Of a stretch of 64,000 bases of DNA, positions 52,701 to 64,000 are shown one piece after another. The position numbers were made by a program, and so were the translations under genes. The DNA lies in contig CM071598.1 in the NCBI GenBank assembly GCA_036435485.1, positions 206,491,148 through 206,555,147 on the forward strand. Direction: 5' to 3'. A model generated the notes under the pieces. The model was given only the letters and a program-made list of their open reading frames with translations. It was not told where the DNA came from and did not search any database. The stretch's first letter is position 1. Every line of letters begins with the position of its first letter. This DNA is from Saposhnikovia divaricata (Eukaryota > Streptophyta > Magnoliopsida > Apiales > Apiaceae).

Positions 52701-53336
52701 TAGTTGATCGCCCCACCGAGATACGGAGAGGTGGAAGACCAGTTCATTCTTAAATCATGAGTTATCAGAGTTTTACTTCTCGAGTTAATCGAGTATTCTG
52801 TTTCGAGATAAATAATGAGTCTTTTGAGTATTCTGTTTTGAGATGAGTTTTGAGCCTTTCGAGTATGATATTTTCAAGATGAATTTGAGCCAAATCATAT
52901 TGTGATATCCGATATTAAAATTTTGGGTATTTATTTCGGTAAACCTTATTATATTTATATACCGAGCAAGAAGAGAACTTGCTGAGCACTATAGTTGCTC
53001 ATTCTTGCTTTACAACATTTTGTTCAGCTGTCAAGACGGAAAGAGGCGAGACGTCCAGCCAAGGCTATAAAGGCAAGGGGAAAGCACAAGGCTATGGTGA
53101 CAATAATTAGAAGATCCAGATGAAATCTCTATATTTCTACTTTTGTGAACTCTTGTAATATATTATTTCGAGATGTATCAAGTTGGATTGTAATATTTTG
53201 TGAAGACGATCTTGGACCTGCGGAGTGGGACATTTATGTTCCGTTGTAATAAAAATTTGGTATTGTTATTGCGTTATCATATTGAGACAATGTGACGACC
53301 CGAGTCCCCGGTCAGGATGGATTTGGGGGCGTTACA
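49706..53336 (+). repeat. 5' LTR of the copy B Gypsy element (3,631 bp)
   Basis: tgtaataacc...ggggcgttaca. A TATA-like catataaac at about 50177 is followed by a GA-rich island (50630-50935). From about 51640 to its end it matches the 3' LTR with roughly 2% difference. The first 1.2 kb is strongly diverged and closer to the left LTR at 489-4325. Confidence 0.9.
50630..50935. repeat. Purine-rich (GAGA) island in the 5' LTR
   Basis: Nearly pure G/A on the plus strand. Frames on both strands here are low-complexity. It lies about 450 bp downstream of the putative TATA box, so it would be transcribed. Confidence 0.8.
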
Positions 53337-53337
53337 G

Positions 53338-53354
53338 TTTTAGTATCAGAGCTT
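53338..53354 (+). other. Primer binding site of the copy B Gypsy element (degenerate)
   Basis: ttttagtatcagagctt follows the LTR; compared with tggtatcagagc it has one or two changes. Confidence 0.75.
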
Positions 53355-54892
53355 TAGTTATATTTTTAGGAATCATACGATCCTAGAATTATAACACGAC
53401 GTGAGAATTTAAGAGGTATAATACGACGTTGAGATTTTAGCACTAAGTGCCTTACACCTTTATATATTTTTATTGGTATCTAGTCGATTGGAACCTGGTT
53501 GCGACCGAAACGTTTTGTACTTTTCTAGATGTCTACTTCAGGACCCGTTGGTTTTGTCCTGCTCGAGATAGATTTCCTACGCCTTATTCGCATGGACCCC
53601 TAGTTCCCAATTGATTTAAGATAGGAAGCCTAGCTAAGATTCCATTCTTGTTAAGGTGGGTAATACCCTGTAGAGTTTCCACATTTTGTAAATGTTGTCA
53701 ATATCTTTACCAGTCAGAGTTAGATCAACACGAGGTAAGTGCACCAGAGGTGGACCTAGAGAGATATGCAACTATGTGTTCCGAGTTCGAGGTTAAATTC
53801 TTAAACGATTTCGTGACCGACATTAGTTTTCTAGATATATAACTTATAGAGGTTGAAATAGTTCTATATGATAATGTGTTTTTCGTACTTTCCCTCTTAA
53901 GGATTTTCTTCTCTGACGAGCCACCAGAGTCTGCAAACGTCGCTTCTATTCGAGAATCGATAGATATTTCTAAAACTTATTTTGTGCTGGAAAATCATTC
54001 TATAAATAATTTCCTTCGCAATGATTATCAATAATTCATATCATTCGAATTTACTCAGACAATTCCTATCCGTTTGAAAATGACCTATCTTGTTTAGAGC
54101 TTGATTTACCGGACATTATCAATTTTCAAAAAATTACAAACCCCTTTCATACTCATTCCTTTATTTGACACCCTTTGAAATACTGAGATGAACAACCCTA
54201 AATATATAGGGGAAGACTATCTGTCTCTGTGATAGAAGTCTGGTGGGACGCCACCGTTTGTATTATGTTTGTCATTAGAGTACCAAAGGCTGGCCACCTT
54301 ATGTACTATGACGGTTGTCCTAATGATACATGCAACAAAACAAATGTTCAAAGATCATATTGATCTCTCGGTTGATTCTTTTAAAAAAAATAATTCTCAC
54401 TATCAAGAGTTGAACATACCCATGTTATTGCCTCACAGTATTATACGTTGGATTATTCTTCTTCTTTCAAAGTTCTAATTGAACCTGGAATGTGTAGTGC
54501 TTCGAAGTTTCAAGAGTGTATACTGGAATTTGGGAGTGATGAAACATCTTTTCAGAACTTACGACTTAAAATGAGTTTAACCAAAAATTCGAGAACCAAA
54601 GATTAATAACGATGAATTTTAGAACTTATAAGGTTTTCTTGAGAACCACCATCTAAACTGAGACAGATCTTTACGAGTATCTGAAATCTTTTTATAAATA
54701 GGAATAAGAGTAATCGTTCATAAAGAGACCAGAGAGAATCACGATTTTGAGTATGATTTATTTTGAGGAACCAGAAATTTTGACCGAGTGATTATTTATG
54801 AATACCTAGCATAACTGTGCCAGCAATGGTGTCATATAACTGCATACCTGTGATATAACATATCTTATTGTTTTCAATCTTAATAGAAAAAG
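53355..54892. other. Leader between primer site and gag
   Basis: About 1.5 kb without a supported frame; short frames at 53648 and 54269 have no recognisable motif. Confidence 0.6.
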
Positions 54893-56180
54893 ATGCCACC
54901 TAAAAGAGGTAGACCCCGTAAGATCCAAAGAGTACCCCTAGCAGAGGATCACCATGAAGTTGATACCAATCCCGAACAAGAACCTGAACCTGAGCCTGCA
55001 CCAGTAGTACAACCAAATCCAAATGCTAATGACCCTATGAGTTTACTCGTGGAATTTCTGAGACAATATACACAGAATCCTTCACCTAGACAAGAAATAC
55101 CTCAAGTCAGAAATGATCAACCCCCTGCACCCCCAGCTAAAAATTCAGTTGCATTTAAATCTTTCAAATCGTTGAATCCCCCTGAGTTTATAGGTAACAC
55201 TGATCCTGTTGAGGCAAGAATATGGTTACGAGAGATGGAAAAGACCTTTGAAATTGTAGGAGTAGAAGAAGAGAATAAAACCATTTTTGCAGCCTACATG
55301 TTTAAAGGTGAAGCGAATTATTGGTGGGAATCAAAGAGAGCAATGGAAGGGAACTTAGTCATACCCTGGACCAGGTTCACCCAACTGTTTTTAGAGAAAT
55401 ATTTTCCTAAATACTTGGGAGATCAGATGGCGATAAAATTTCTGGAACTTAAACAAGGCAATATGACTATAGCTGAATATGAAGCCAAGTTTTCTGAACT
55501 CTCTAGGTTTGTGCCTTACCATGTGGATACTGACGAAAAGAGAGCTAAACTTTTTCAACTTGAGCTGAAGCCATGGATCCAGAATCGAGTTGCGATACTA
55601 GAAATCACCAATTATGCTACTTTAGTTCAGAAAGCATCTATTGTTGAAAGTGGAACCGAGTTCTACTGAAAGGACAAGGATGTGAAGAAAAGGAAATTTC
55701 AGAATCATGAAGCTAGTTTTGAGAGGAAGCCTGACAATCGGAGTGGAAGCAACCAGAGGTTTAGACAGCCACAGGCGGCCAATGTGATGCAAGAAGGACC
55801 ACCTTTGCCAGAATGCAAGACATGTGGGAAGAAACACCCGGGACCCTGTTATCAAGCGAGTGTGAATTGTTATAACTGTGGACAGAAGGGTCATTATGCT
55901 TCTAGTTGCAAGGATAAATATGTCACCTGTTTTAACTGTGGAAGGAAAGGTCATGTGTCCCAAGATTGCCGACAGCCTGCGAAGGAGAATCCAGTGCCTC
56001 GACTCACGGCACCTCCCAGCAACAAGCCGACAGCAAGAACCTTCAACATGACTGTGCGAGATGCCATCGATGACAACAATGTGATAGCAGGTACGCTTCT
56101 AGTAGACTCTGAGAATGTGTGTGTTCTAGTCGATTCTAGAGCTACCAAATCTTTTATTTCAAAAAATTTCATGAATAAGT
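54893..56180 (+). pseudogene. gag: Gypsy Gag with zinc knuckles and protease start
   Basis: ATG 54893 starts MPPKRGRPRKIQRV, an AT-hook-like basic N-terminus. The retrotransposon Gag domain follows at residues about 85-240 (FIGNTDPVEARIWLREMEKTF, ANYWWESKR, WTRFTQLFLEKYFP, KFLELKQGNMTIAEYEAKF). A TGA at 55667 interrupts; the same frame continues with two CCHC knuckles, CYNCGQKGHYASSC and CFNCGRKGHVSQDC. Protease begins at GTLLVDSENVCVLVDSRATKSFIS, where the catalytic D-S-G reads D-S-R. A frameshift near 56200 follows. Gag would assemble the particle; the protein is broken and the protease inactive. Confidence 0.88.
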
Positions 56181-56186
56181 TTAATC

Positions 56187-56425
56187 TTGAGTCTGTTTCC
56201 CTTAGAAGGAATTCTGAGCATAGACGTAGCTAATCAGGAAGTTATCAGTGAACCGATTGTGTCCGAATTGTTCCATAGGGATACATGGGCAACGTTTTCA
56301 CGCGCTAACCTCATTCTTCTTAAGTTAGGGGAATTTGTCGTAATCCTAAGGATGGATTGGTTAACACATTATGATGCACAAATAAATTATCGACGTAGGA
56401 GGGTCAGCTTAAGTGGACTTCTACA
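56187..56425 (+). pseudogene. Gypsy protease C-terminal piece up to the RT deletion
   Basis: In the shifted frame: GILSIDVANQEVISEP and then KLGEFVVILRMDWLTHYDAQI, the conserved segment after the Gypsy protease (usual GMDWL reads RMDWL). It runs through RRRRVSLSGL and then directly into integrase sequence, which marks the deletion joint. Confidence 0.8.
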
Positions 56426-57254
56426 ACCCTTAGAGATACCCGAATGGAAATGAGAATATATTACCATGGATTTTGTCGTAGAATTGCCCCGACCTAGAGC
56501 TAGCCATGATGCAATTTAGGTTATTGTCGACCGACTCACTAAATCTGCGCATTTCCTACCAATTAGTGATAATTACTCCGTTGAGAGATTGGTGAACATA
56601 TATCTAAAGGAAATTGTGGTTCGTCATGAGTGCCTGTTTCAATTGTATCTGATAGAGATGCCCGTTTTACTTCTCGATTTTGGAAAAGTTTTTAAGAATG
56701 TCTTGGCACGAAGTTAAATCTGAGCACTGCATATCATCCACAGATCGACGGACAAAGTGAAAGGACGATTCAAACAGTTGAAGATATGTTAAGAGCTTGT
56801 GCACTTGATTTTAAATGAAGTTGGGATGAGCATTTGCCCCTAGTCGAGTTTGCTTACAACAATATTTACCATTCGAGCATATGTATGGCACCTTATGAAG
56901 CTTTGTACGGAAGGAAGTGTAGATCACCGTTATATTGGGATGAAGTAGGAGAAAGAAAGATACTAGGACCAGAATTACTTCAACAAACTAAGCAAGCAAC
57001 CGAGGTTATTCGAAAAAGGTTAGTTGCAGCTCAAGATCGACAGAGGAAGTATGCAAATCAAAAGAGGAAAGACAAAGCATTTGAAGTGGGAGATAAGGTG
57101 ATGTTGAAAGTTTCACCTTGGAAAGGAGTAATGAGATTCGGAAAGAAAGGCAAGTTAAGCCCCAGATATATAGGACCTTTTGAGATTCTTAAGAAGATAG
57201 GACCACTAGCTTATCAGTTGGCCCTACCAACTGAATCCTATAAGGGGGGAAGAC
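56426..57254 (+). pseudogene. Gypsy integrase, partial
   Basis: Starts LLQPLEIPEWK, the stretch before the catalytic core, then MDFVVELPRPRASHDAI and VDRLTKSAHFLP. Two conserved Trp codons are stops (TGA near 56450, TAG near 56517), and further frameshifts and stops follow between 56600 and 56820. The frame from 56834 is open: PLVEFAYNNIYHSSICMAPYEALYGRKCRSPL, then GDKVMLKVSPWKGVMRF and PRYIGPFEILKKIGPLAYQLALP, the GPY/F module. It stops after TESYKGGRL beside the polypurine tract, so the usual C-terminal extension (chromodomain in chromoviruses) is absent. Confidence 0.87.
57240..57254 (+). other. Polypurine tract of the copy B Gypsy element
   Basis: ataaggggggaagac directly precedes the 3' LTR start tgtaataacc at 57255. 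Confidence 0.8.
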
Positions 57255-60200
57255 TGTAATAACCACGAATTTTCGAAATATATTTTTAATTTTGAGCCGA
57301 ATTTTAGAGTCTCGTTTTAATTAGTCAGCGGGAGAAAAACGAAATCTTTTACTAAATATTTATATTAATATTTTCATCATTATATTTGTCCCCCATTTTT
57401 ATTTTTTTTATTTATTAATTGCCCTTAAATAATAATGATTAGGCTTTATTGTCCGCTAAACATTTTTGCAATGATTTTGTTTCCATTATTTAGTCCTTTT
57501 TAAAATTTTATCAGCATTATTCAGTGTGTCTCTCATTTATAAAATCTGATGACCTTTGGTGATAAACACAAAAAGAAAAAAACAAAGTCTCTCAGTTTAT
57601 CTCTCAAAACACTTCTATACACAGCACAGGCCTATTTTTTCATTGAACCAAACAAACTCGACACATTATATACATTCAAAATAGGGCCACAACAGGTAGT
57701 GTATTCGTTATTATTCATACTATTTATATCCTTATTTTCGATTAAACTAGTAAACCCAGTTGATTGTTTGCGTGATGAAAATCGAAGTGAAGGGGGGGTT
57801 CGAATAGGGAGAGACTAGGAGAGATTAGAGAGACAGTCGGGAGTTATTGATGTTAATACTTTTTCCGAATTTTGTTGAGACTGATAAACCCAGTCGAGGG
57901 TTGTTGTGGTTGTCCGAGAGAGAGAGTGCAGAGATTGTTGTGGTCATTGTTGTCGGAAATTAATAAGAGAAAAAGGAGAGGGTGGGTTGTGAGTTGCAGG
58001 GGGTTATAAGGAGTCGACCACCACCGTGTGGTGGTGGTGTTGGTAGAATCGGAGGCGATGGCGTTATTGTTCTTGTAAGGAGAGGAGATGACGGAAAACG
58101 AGAAAGGAGGAGGAGGGTGGCGTGAGAGAGATTGACGGAGAGAGTGATGAGAAATTGAGGGGAGTTAAGAAATAGATGGGTAGGAATCGAAGATGGGGGA
58201 GAAGTTAGTGAGGTGTATATATGTTTTGTTGTGATTGTTGGTGTCGATTGTGGGTCTTGGTGAAATAACCACCACCGACGATGGTGGTGGTGGCGAGAAT
58301 TAACAGAGAACGGAGGGAGATATGATGGAGAGATGGGAGGAATCCAGGGAGATAACGAGAGAGAGAGAGAGAGATCAGGGAGAGGAAGAGAGAACGGGGA
58401 AGGAGAGAAGACGGGAGAGAGAATGGGGCGAACGGCGAACGGCGGTGGTGGAGGCAGGTGGGCCCCACGTGCCGCTGTTGCCGTTTAAAATGAATCGATA
58501 TAATAAAAATAAAACGATACAGTTTATCATATTAGCAATTGAACGATTAAAAATCGAGATTTTATTAATTGGTTCGGTATTTAAATTAGTTGGTAATAAA
58601 TTGTTTATGAAAAATGGTTTAATTGTTTAAATTAATTAAATAGAATTATTTAGAGTTTTTAAAACGTAAATTAGATATTTATTAATCGGGTAATTAAATA
58701 AGTATTATTATGATTTTGAAAACAAATTAGAGATTTATTAATTTACAATAAAAAGGGTATATTTGTGAATAAATAGAATAATATATGATTTTATTCTGGA
58801 AAGCTGTTGTTAATATTTTCCGGTTTATTTTAGTTAACCGGATCGAGTCAGATTTAATTTAGAGATTAATATTTATTAAATAAATTAAGATTTGTGAGGT
58901 TTATTAAAAGTGGAATTCTTTGATGAATTATTTTTTTTTAAAATGAGATTGATTATTTTGGATTTAATAAAAATGGATGTTTGAATTTTTCATTTTGAGT
59001 AAGAATTTAGATTTCCAGATATTAAAAATAGGATTTATTTTCGAGATTTGATTCCTAAGATCGAAGAGAGATTTATTTATCCGAGAATTATTTTCTGTTA
59101 ATTCTTCGAGAGATATTTTATTATTATATTATTAATTATATTATCGGATCGGGAATTTTCATTCTGAAGAATCGCTCACGTATTTCTGGTTGCCATTTTT
59201 TAGAGAATAATTCTCGAGACGTAGATCGACGCCAAGTTCACGGGTAGAGTATAATTTTTATCTGCATTCATTTGCACTTCGAGATCGAGGCAAGTTCATT
59301 CCTACCCTAACTTTTGGAAACTGTGCATTTCTGTTCGTATTATTTAATTCCTTAATTATTTTCGAGTTATTAAATATTGAGATTTATTTGTTGCTCCGTA
59401 TGATGCAATAACTTCTTTTGAGCATTATTTCTCGTTGAATATTATTATATTGTTAAGTTAGTTTATTTGAGAATTGTAATCCCTATAAGCGTAGAAATAA
59501 ATTAGTTGCTATCAGGGTCGATCTCATTAATTCGAGATGACTATTATTTTGATTCAGTGAAACTAATCCCATTCGTCTGAGATAGTTAAATTCATTCTTT
59601 TCGATTGAATTTATTGTACAAATTCAACCGTTATTTATTGATGATCTTTTTGTTAGTTCCTCGTTCGAACTAACCGATAGAAGTTTAAAAATTATAAATT
59701 TTTACTCGTCGATCAAATGAAAAATATTCTGTTTAAACGTTCATCAATGTTGAGTATTACAAATATTGAGAAGTACTATTTGTTCAGTACGACTCCCAAT
59801 TACTTCATTTTAAGACTATACTCATAATTTCGAGATAGTTGATTTTATTGTCAAGGTTTGGCATTTTGTTTGTGTCAACCGATAAATTATTATTATTGAG
59901 ACTTTACATCAGTCCATTGTTCGGATTGGCGGTAAAATCAAGTCAGACTGGCAGTCCGCCAGATTTGTAAATATTTTATGGAAGAATTATCTCAAGTTAT
60001 CCGTACCCCAAATATTCGGGAATTCTGTATTCTACTGGTCAATTTTGGGCAAGAGGCCCATTATAGAGAAAGAGAGACTCGTGTACCGTTTTACGGACCC
60101 GAGAATAATTAGGCACCTTGTTGCCTTGGTTGAATTGATAACCATTATGATGCTAGCATTCATACATATATATTATTGTTGATATTGTATTGTACCCGTG

Positions 60201-60882
60201 ATCGGGCGAAGTGCGGTGTCATTGGAGGCCGGTATTCTTGGTTGGTTAGTTGATCGCCCCACCGAGATACGGAGAGGTGGAAGACCAGTTCATTCTTAAA
60301 TCATGAGTTATCAGAGTTTTACTTCTCGAGTTATTCGAGTATTCTGTTTCGAGATAAATAATGAGTCTTTTGAGTACTCTGTTTTGAGATGAGTTTTGAG
60401 CCTTTCGAGTATGATATTTTCAAGATGAATTTGAGCCAAATCATATTGTGATATCCGATATTAAAATTTTGAGTATTTATTTCGGTAAACCTTATTATAT
60501 TTATATACCGAGCAAGAAGAGAACTTGATGAGCACTATAGTTGCTCATTCTTGCTTTACAACATTTTGTTCAGCTGTCAAGACGGAAAGAAGCGAGACGT
60601 CCAGCCAGGGTTATAAAGGCAAGGGGAAAGCACAAGGCTATGGTGACAATAATTAGAAGATCCAGATGAAATCTCTATATTTCTACTTTTGTGAACTCTT
60701 GTAATATATTATTTCGAGATGTATCAAGTTGGATTGTAATATTTTGTGAAGACGATCTTGGACCTGCGGAGTGGGACATTTATGTTCCGTTGTAATAAAA
60801 ATTTGGTATTGTTATTGCATTATCATATTGAGACTATGTGACGACCCAAGTCCCCGGTCAGGGTGGATTTGTGGGCGTTACA
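57255..60882 (+). repeat. 3' LTR of the copy B Gypsy element (3,628 bp)
   Basis: tgtaataaccacg...gggcgttaca. TATA-like tttataaaa at about 57536; GA-rich island 57780-58440 with ccaccaccgtgtggtggtgg hairpins near 58018 and 58270. Compared with the 5' LTR it lacks about 180 bp near its start, differs by more than 25% in the first 1.2 kb, by roughly 12% to about 59160, and by about 2% after that. Confidence 0.9.
57780..58440. repeat. Purine-rich (GAGA) island in the 3' LTR
   Basis: As in the 5' LTR but longer and interrupted by two copies of a ccaccaccg/cggtggtgg palindrome; includes gagagagagagagag near 58360. Confidence 0.8.
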
Positions 60883-63800
60883 GATTGCAAAGTACCGAAT
60901 TTTTAATTGTTAAAAAATCCTATATTTGGTCTTAATTGCAAGAAAATAATTTAAAAACTTAGTTCTTTTGGGTACAATAACTAAAAATATACTTTCACTC
61001 TGTTACTTGTCACGATCTGGTACACTTACTACGATTTTCTGATTATCGACAACTTCTAAGCCATAGCCATTGATTTTCTAGGAACTAATGGCCATCATAG
61101 GAAACTTGCTCACTTCCATCAGGTTACGCGATTCCCTTGCTAAAATGATGTAATTAGTATATGTGTCAGTCATGTCCATCCTCGATTTTTCGTGACTTGC
61201 AACATAAATAAATCATTTCCGGCTATTTGATTTCCATCTATATCGGGTCAGCAGTGGTCGAGAAACAGATCCTAAAACCATACAAAAGTTTATTTCAAAG
61301 TAAATAATCATTATTAAAGTAAACATTCATTATTTCAAGGCACACACTAGTTATGAAGAGGTTTAACAAAGGACAACATGACTTACGAGTAGCTTTTGCA
61401 TCCTTACTCGAAATTGGATCTGTATCAGATGTGAAAGGACACGATCTCTTTGTCTTTCTGCTCCGATGAGGTCTAGCAAACTTTTGTCTTGTGAGGAGAC
61501 ATTTAATTATAAACCATTCAAGTTAAGAATTTATTAGCGCAAATATTAGAAGTTTGACCATTACCTTGAACTTTAGACTGGATAGTTTTAACCTTGCTTG
61601 ATGAAGGCCCTTCCTCTATTCGTTGTTGCAGAGTGTGAGTTGTGACACCATTTCCAACAGATGCTATTTCTTCCACCCTCATCAAATCTTTCATTGGACG
61701 GGTTTTTAAATTTTGTCTTTCATCTTCACTGTCAATTACATTAGTCAATACACTCAAATCTTTATCATCCTCTCCAACGATAGCATCAATTCTAAAAACT
61801 GGCGTAAATCGCTGTTAGTTAGACATGTGTTGTATTTTAACTACAATTAAGAGAAAACATTGAGAAAGTGTTCCTAAACTTCAAATTCCTATACAGTTTA
61901 TAATTTTATCTGTTTCACTAAATTAAAATTTTTAAGTTTCGATGTAGCTTTTTGGAACTAGGAAGAAGATTATGAAATCCAATGTTAAAAGAAGAAAGCC
62001 AATCTATTAATTGACAACGTCTAGACCATTCTATAATAGCTACAGAAAGAATATACAATTGCACCTACCTGTAGTTTTTTACTCAAATGAAGAGTCTTTT
62101 TCTGCATGCATTTGATGTTTGAGAGGTTTCTAGCAGTTGAGGATGATTATATGCCATTTCTGCTGCCTCCGCCAATAGTTCTAGTTGAACAAAATTTGGG
62201 ATCTCTCTTTCATTGATATTGTCGACCATGTTCATGACCTCTTTAGGAGGTTCAGTATTATTGTTCTGGAGAGAACCTGTCCATATGTAATTGAATTTTG
62301 TTATAGATTAACAACAATTAAAAAAACATAACATTGGATTTCTTTAATGCAAAATATATTCGGAGGATAGAAGTCTATCCACCTCCAGCAACTCTAAGCT
62401 CAAGTGTAGAATCTTGAGCAGTAATGTTAAAAATGACAAGTTCACGAACACAAGATCTACATCGCCACCACCTAAAACGAGGAATATTAAGTGATCCTCG
62501 TAGTTGCTCCCATGTGTTTTCAGTGATTCCATCGAAGGGGATGCAAACGTTTGGGTTCGTATTCCTCTTTTGAGCCACGTACCCCCTGACCACATACATT
62601 ACATGAAATTGTCAAAATATAATGCATATGATTAAGAACCGCTCTTCAAAAGTCTTTAGGGCGGGCCTTCAAATATACTTTCAAATATATAATTCAACGC
62701 TCCCTCTCATTCTTAGAGTGCACAAATAAAACACAAATTAATTTAAACAATGGGAGGTGGAAGACAACACAAGTTAATTTAAACAATAAAAGGTAGGAGG
62801 ACTCGAATAAGAGATATGCCATGTTGAATAATTAAGAACTCTCAATACCTTAAGGTGTTGGGAGACGGTGTTCAATTATTAAATTCAACATTCAAAATAT
62901 CGTGACAAAATAATTTAACAGTTAAATTCATTAAAATTTGTTAAACTTCAAAATGTAAGGATTGGAAAATAAATACCTTATCGAGAAAGTCCCGCAGTTT
63001 AAATTCTCATTTTTGAGCATATTTGAAGTCACTGAGTCTTTATACAATGAATTTGTGCTGTGACTAAGTTCGTTTAATCTTTCAGTAGCAGCAACACTAG
63101 AAGGGGCAACTTCACATACACAAGTTTTGCAGCGCCACCAGATAGGAACATCCATTGATCCTCATTGCTGCTCCCATTCATTTTCATTGATGCCATTGAA
63201 TGGGATGCAAGCCATTGGGTTTGTATTTCTATGAAAAACCCAAGCAAGGGAACATTACAAAAAACTAGTATAACATATAATGCTATGTGTGAACATGCCT
63301 ATAAAAAAATAGGAATAGAGTACCTTCACTAGGGCAACAATGACCCCTAAACGTTTAGTATGCCTCAGGTAATTGAGACATCTTGCTTTTATTAGTTATT
63401 GAATTAAAATATGTATTCTTGGAGCACTTTCTTCATTGTTTACTAAATCTGAAAAGAAAAATGGTAAAAAATGAATAAAGTACATGTTATAATTAGGGGT
63501 GTGAAGTGAGATTATGTATACTAAATCAAATGAAAATCCGTAAAAAATTGATTGATTTTTTTTAAAAATAAAGAGTACAACATATTGACAATCGGAAAAT
63601 ACCTTACATTTAACCCATATACAAGCTATCACACTTTCTTACCATGTTGCCTCTAAATGTATATTGGCCTACTTCTCCACCTTGTAAATCTCTTGGCACT
63701 GCAATATAGAAGACACTCACAATATGAGACATTCACAATATGTATCTAGGTATGTATGTAAAAATAGTTCAAATATTGTTTTTCTTTTGACATGCATTAT

Positions 63801-64000
63801 TGTTAATAAGCTATCAACAAACTAAATGAAGAACACTAAAACTATTGGCTAACTGTAAATTTAATTATTCTGTTATGGGGTGAAATTCAATTAATTTACA
63901 AACAAGATAAAAAAATAAATACAATTTGTAGTAAATAATTTCATGAAGAGAAAAGTTTACATGTATAAGATTTTCATTTAGCACTTCCAATAAAATTGAT
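60883..64000. repeat. Segmental duplication copy B, right part
   Basis: Begins with the target copy gattg, matches 7251-7512, then runs uninterrupted through the Sirevirus empty site (near 61155) into sequence matching 28287-31104. It continues beyond the window. Confidence 0.93.
60960..63725 (-). pseudogene. Degenerate multi-exon gene, copy B (family not recognised)
   Basis: Same minus-strand exon-like blocks as copy A. This copy is better preserved: the block LLAEAAEMAYNHPQLLETSQ has Glu where copy A has a stop, and the stretch near 63150-63190 missing from A is present. It shows that the first repeated exon also has ACIPFNGINENEWEQ before WWRCKTCVCEV, matching the second (VCIPFNGITENTWEQ before WWRCRSCVREL). 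It still has an in-frame stop after HILIQ and stops in the terminal block. The paired WWRCxxC elements could be a small metal- or nucleic-acid-binding motif, but that is a guess. Confidence 0.5.

Larger units (their letters stand above)
49706..60882 (+). mobile_element. Defective Gypsy LTR retrotransposon in copy B
   Basis: Flanked by the target duplication gattg (49701-49705, 60883-60887); copy A has the empty site at 7251-7255. LTRs of 3,631 and 3,628 bp flank a short internal region of 3.9 kb: primer site, leader, gag, zinc knuckles, partial protease, then integrase, then polypurine tract. RT and RNase H are missing. The GPY/F-like integrase C-terminus (RYIGPFEIL) and very long LTRs suggest a chromovirus of the Tekay/Del type, but the chromodomain region is deleted, so this is inference. 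Confidence 0.92.

Overview
The window is plant nuclear DNA from a large, repeat-rich eudicot genome; I cannot place the species. The grounds are a Sirevirus-type Copia element, a CACTA (En/Spm) transposon with a plant TnpA-type gene, Tat-type and other Gypsy retrotransposons, plant-style introns, (ATT)n microsatellites and tRNA-iMet primer sites. I see no intact single-copy host gene, no rRNA or tRNA gene and no CRISPR. Almost everything is explained by layered insertions into one duplicated host segment.

Layout. 1-4325: end of a minus-strand Gypsy element (leader, primer site, 3.8 kb LTR). 4326-7517 and 28287-about 31500: copy A of a segmental duplication, which carries a Harbinger-like MITE and a degenerate multi-exon gene on the minus strand. 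Copy A is split by a Sirevirus at 7518-28286 (509-bp LTRs, 5-bp target duplication gtata). That Sirevirus is split in turn by an 8,375-bp CACTA element (18043-26417, 3-bp target duplication gca) inserted in its third ORF. 31500-46790: unduplicated spacer with MITEs, microsatellites, a deleted CACTA transposase relic (34575-35160), the 3' part of a Tat-like Gypsy element with an antisense pseudogene, two minisatellites, PPT and LTR (about 35480-39799), and AT-rich repeat families. 46788-49705 and 60883-64000: copy B of the duplication, split by a defective Gypsy element (49706-60882, target duplication gattg). Each duplicate holds the empty site of the insertion found in the other, so order and boundaries can be read directly.

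How the parts relate. The Sirevirus encodes Gag, protease, integrase, RT-RNase H and a roughly 1,180-residue third ORF. Its gag-protease-pre-integrase block (about 8042-10795) is inverted relative to pol, splitting the integrase HHCC zinc finger across two strands. Between pol and ORF3 lies a small antisense gene with its own TATA box, start context and 3' end signals. The CACTA element carries a spliced TnpA-like gene but no catalytic transposase. It also contains a 176-bp satellite-like array and CACGTG-rich minisatellites near both ends. The copy B Gypsy element keeps gag, part of protease and part of integrase, but lost RT-RNase H; its two LTRs match well only in their 3' halves.

Inferred order of events: MITE and Helitron-like sequence, then the duplication (copies differ by roughly 2-3% by eye), then the Sirevirus in A (about 7 differences between its LTRs) and the Gypsy element in B, then the CACTA inside the Sirevirus.
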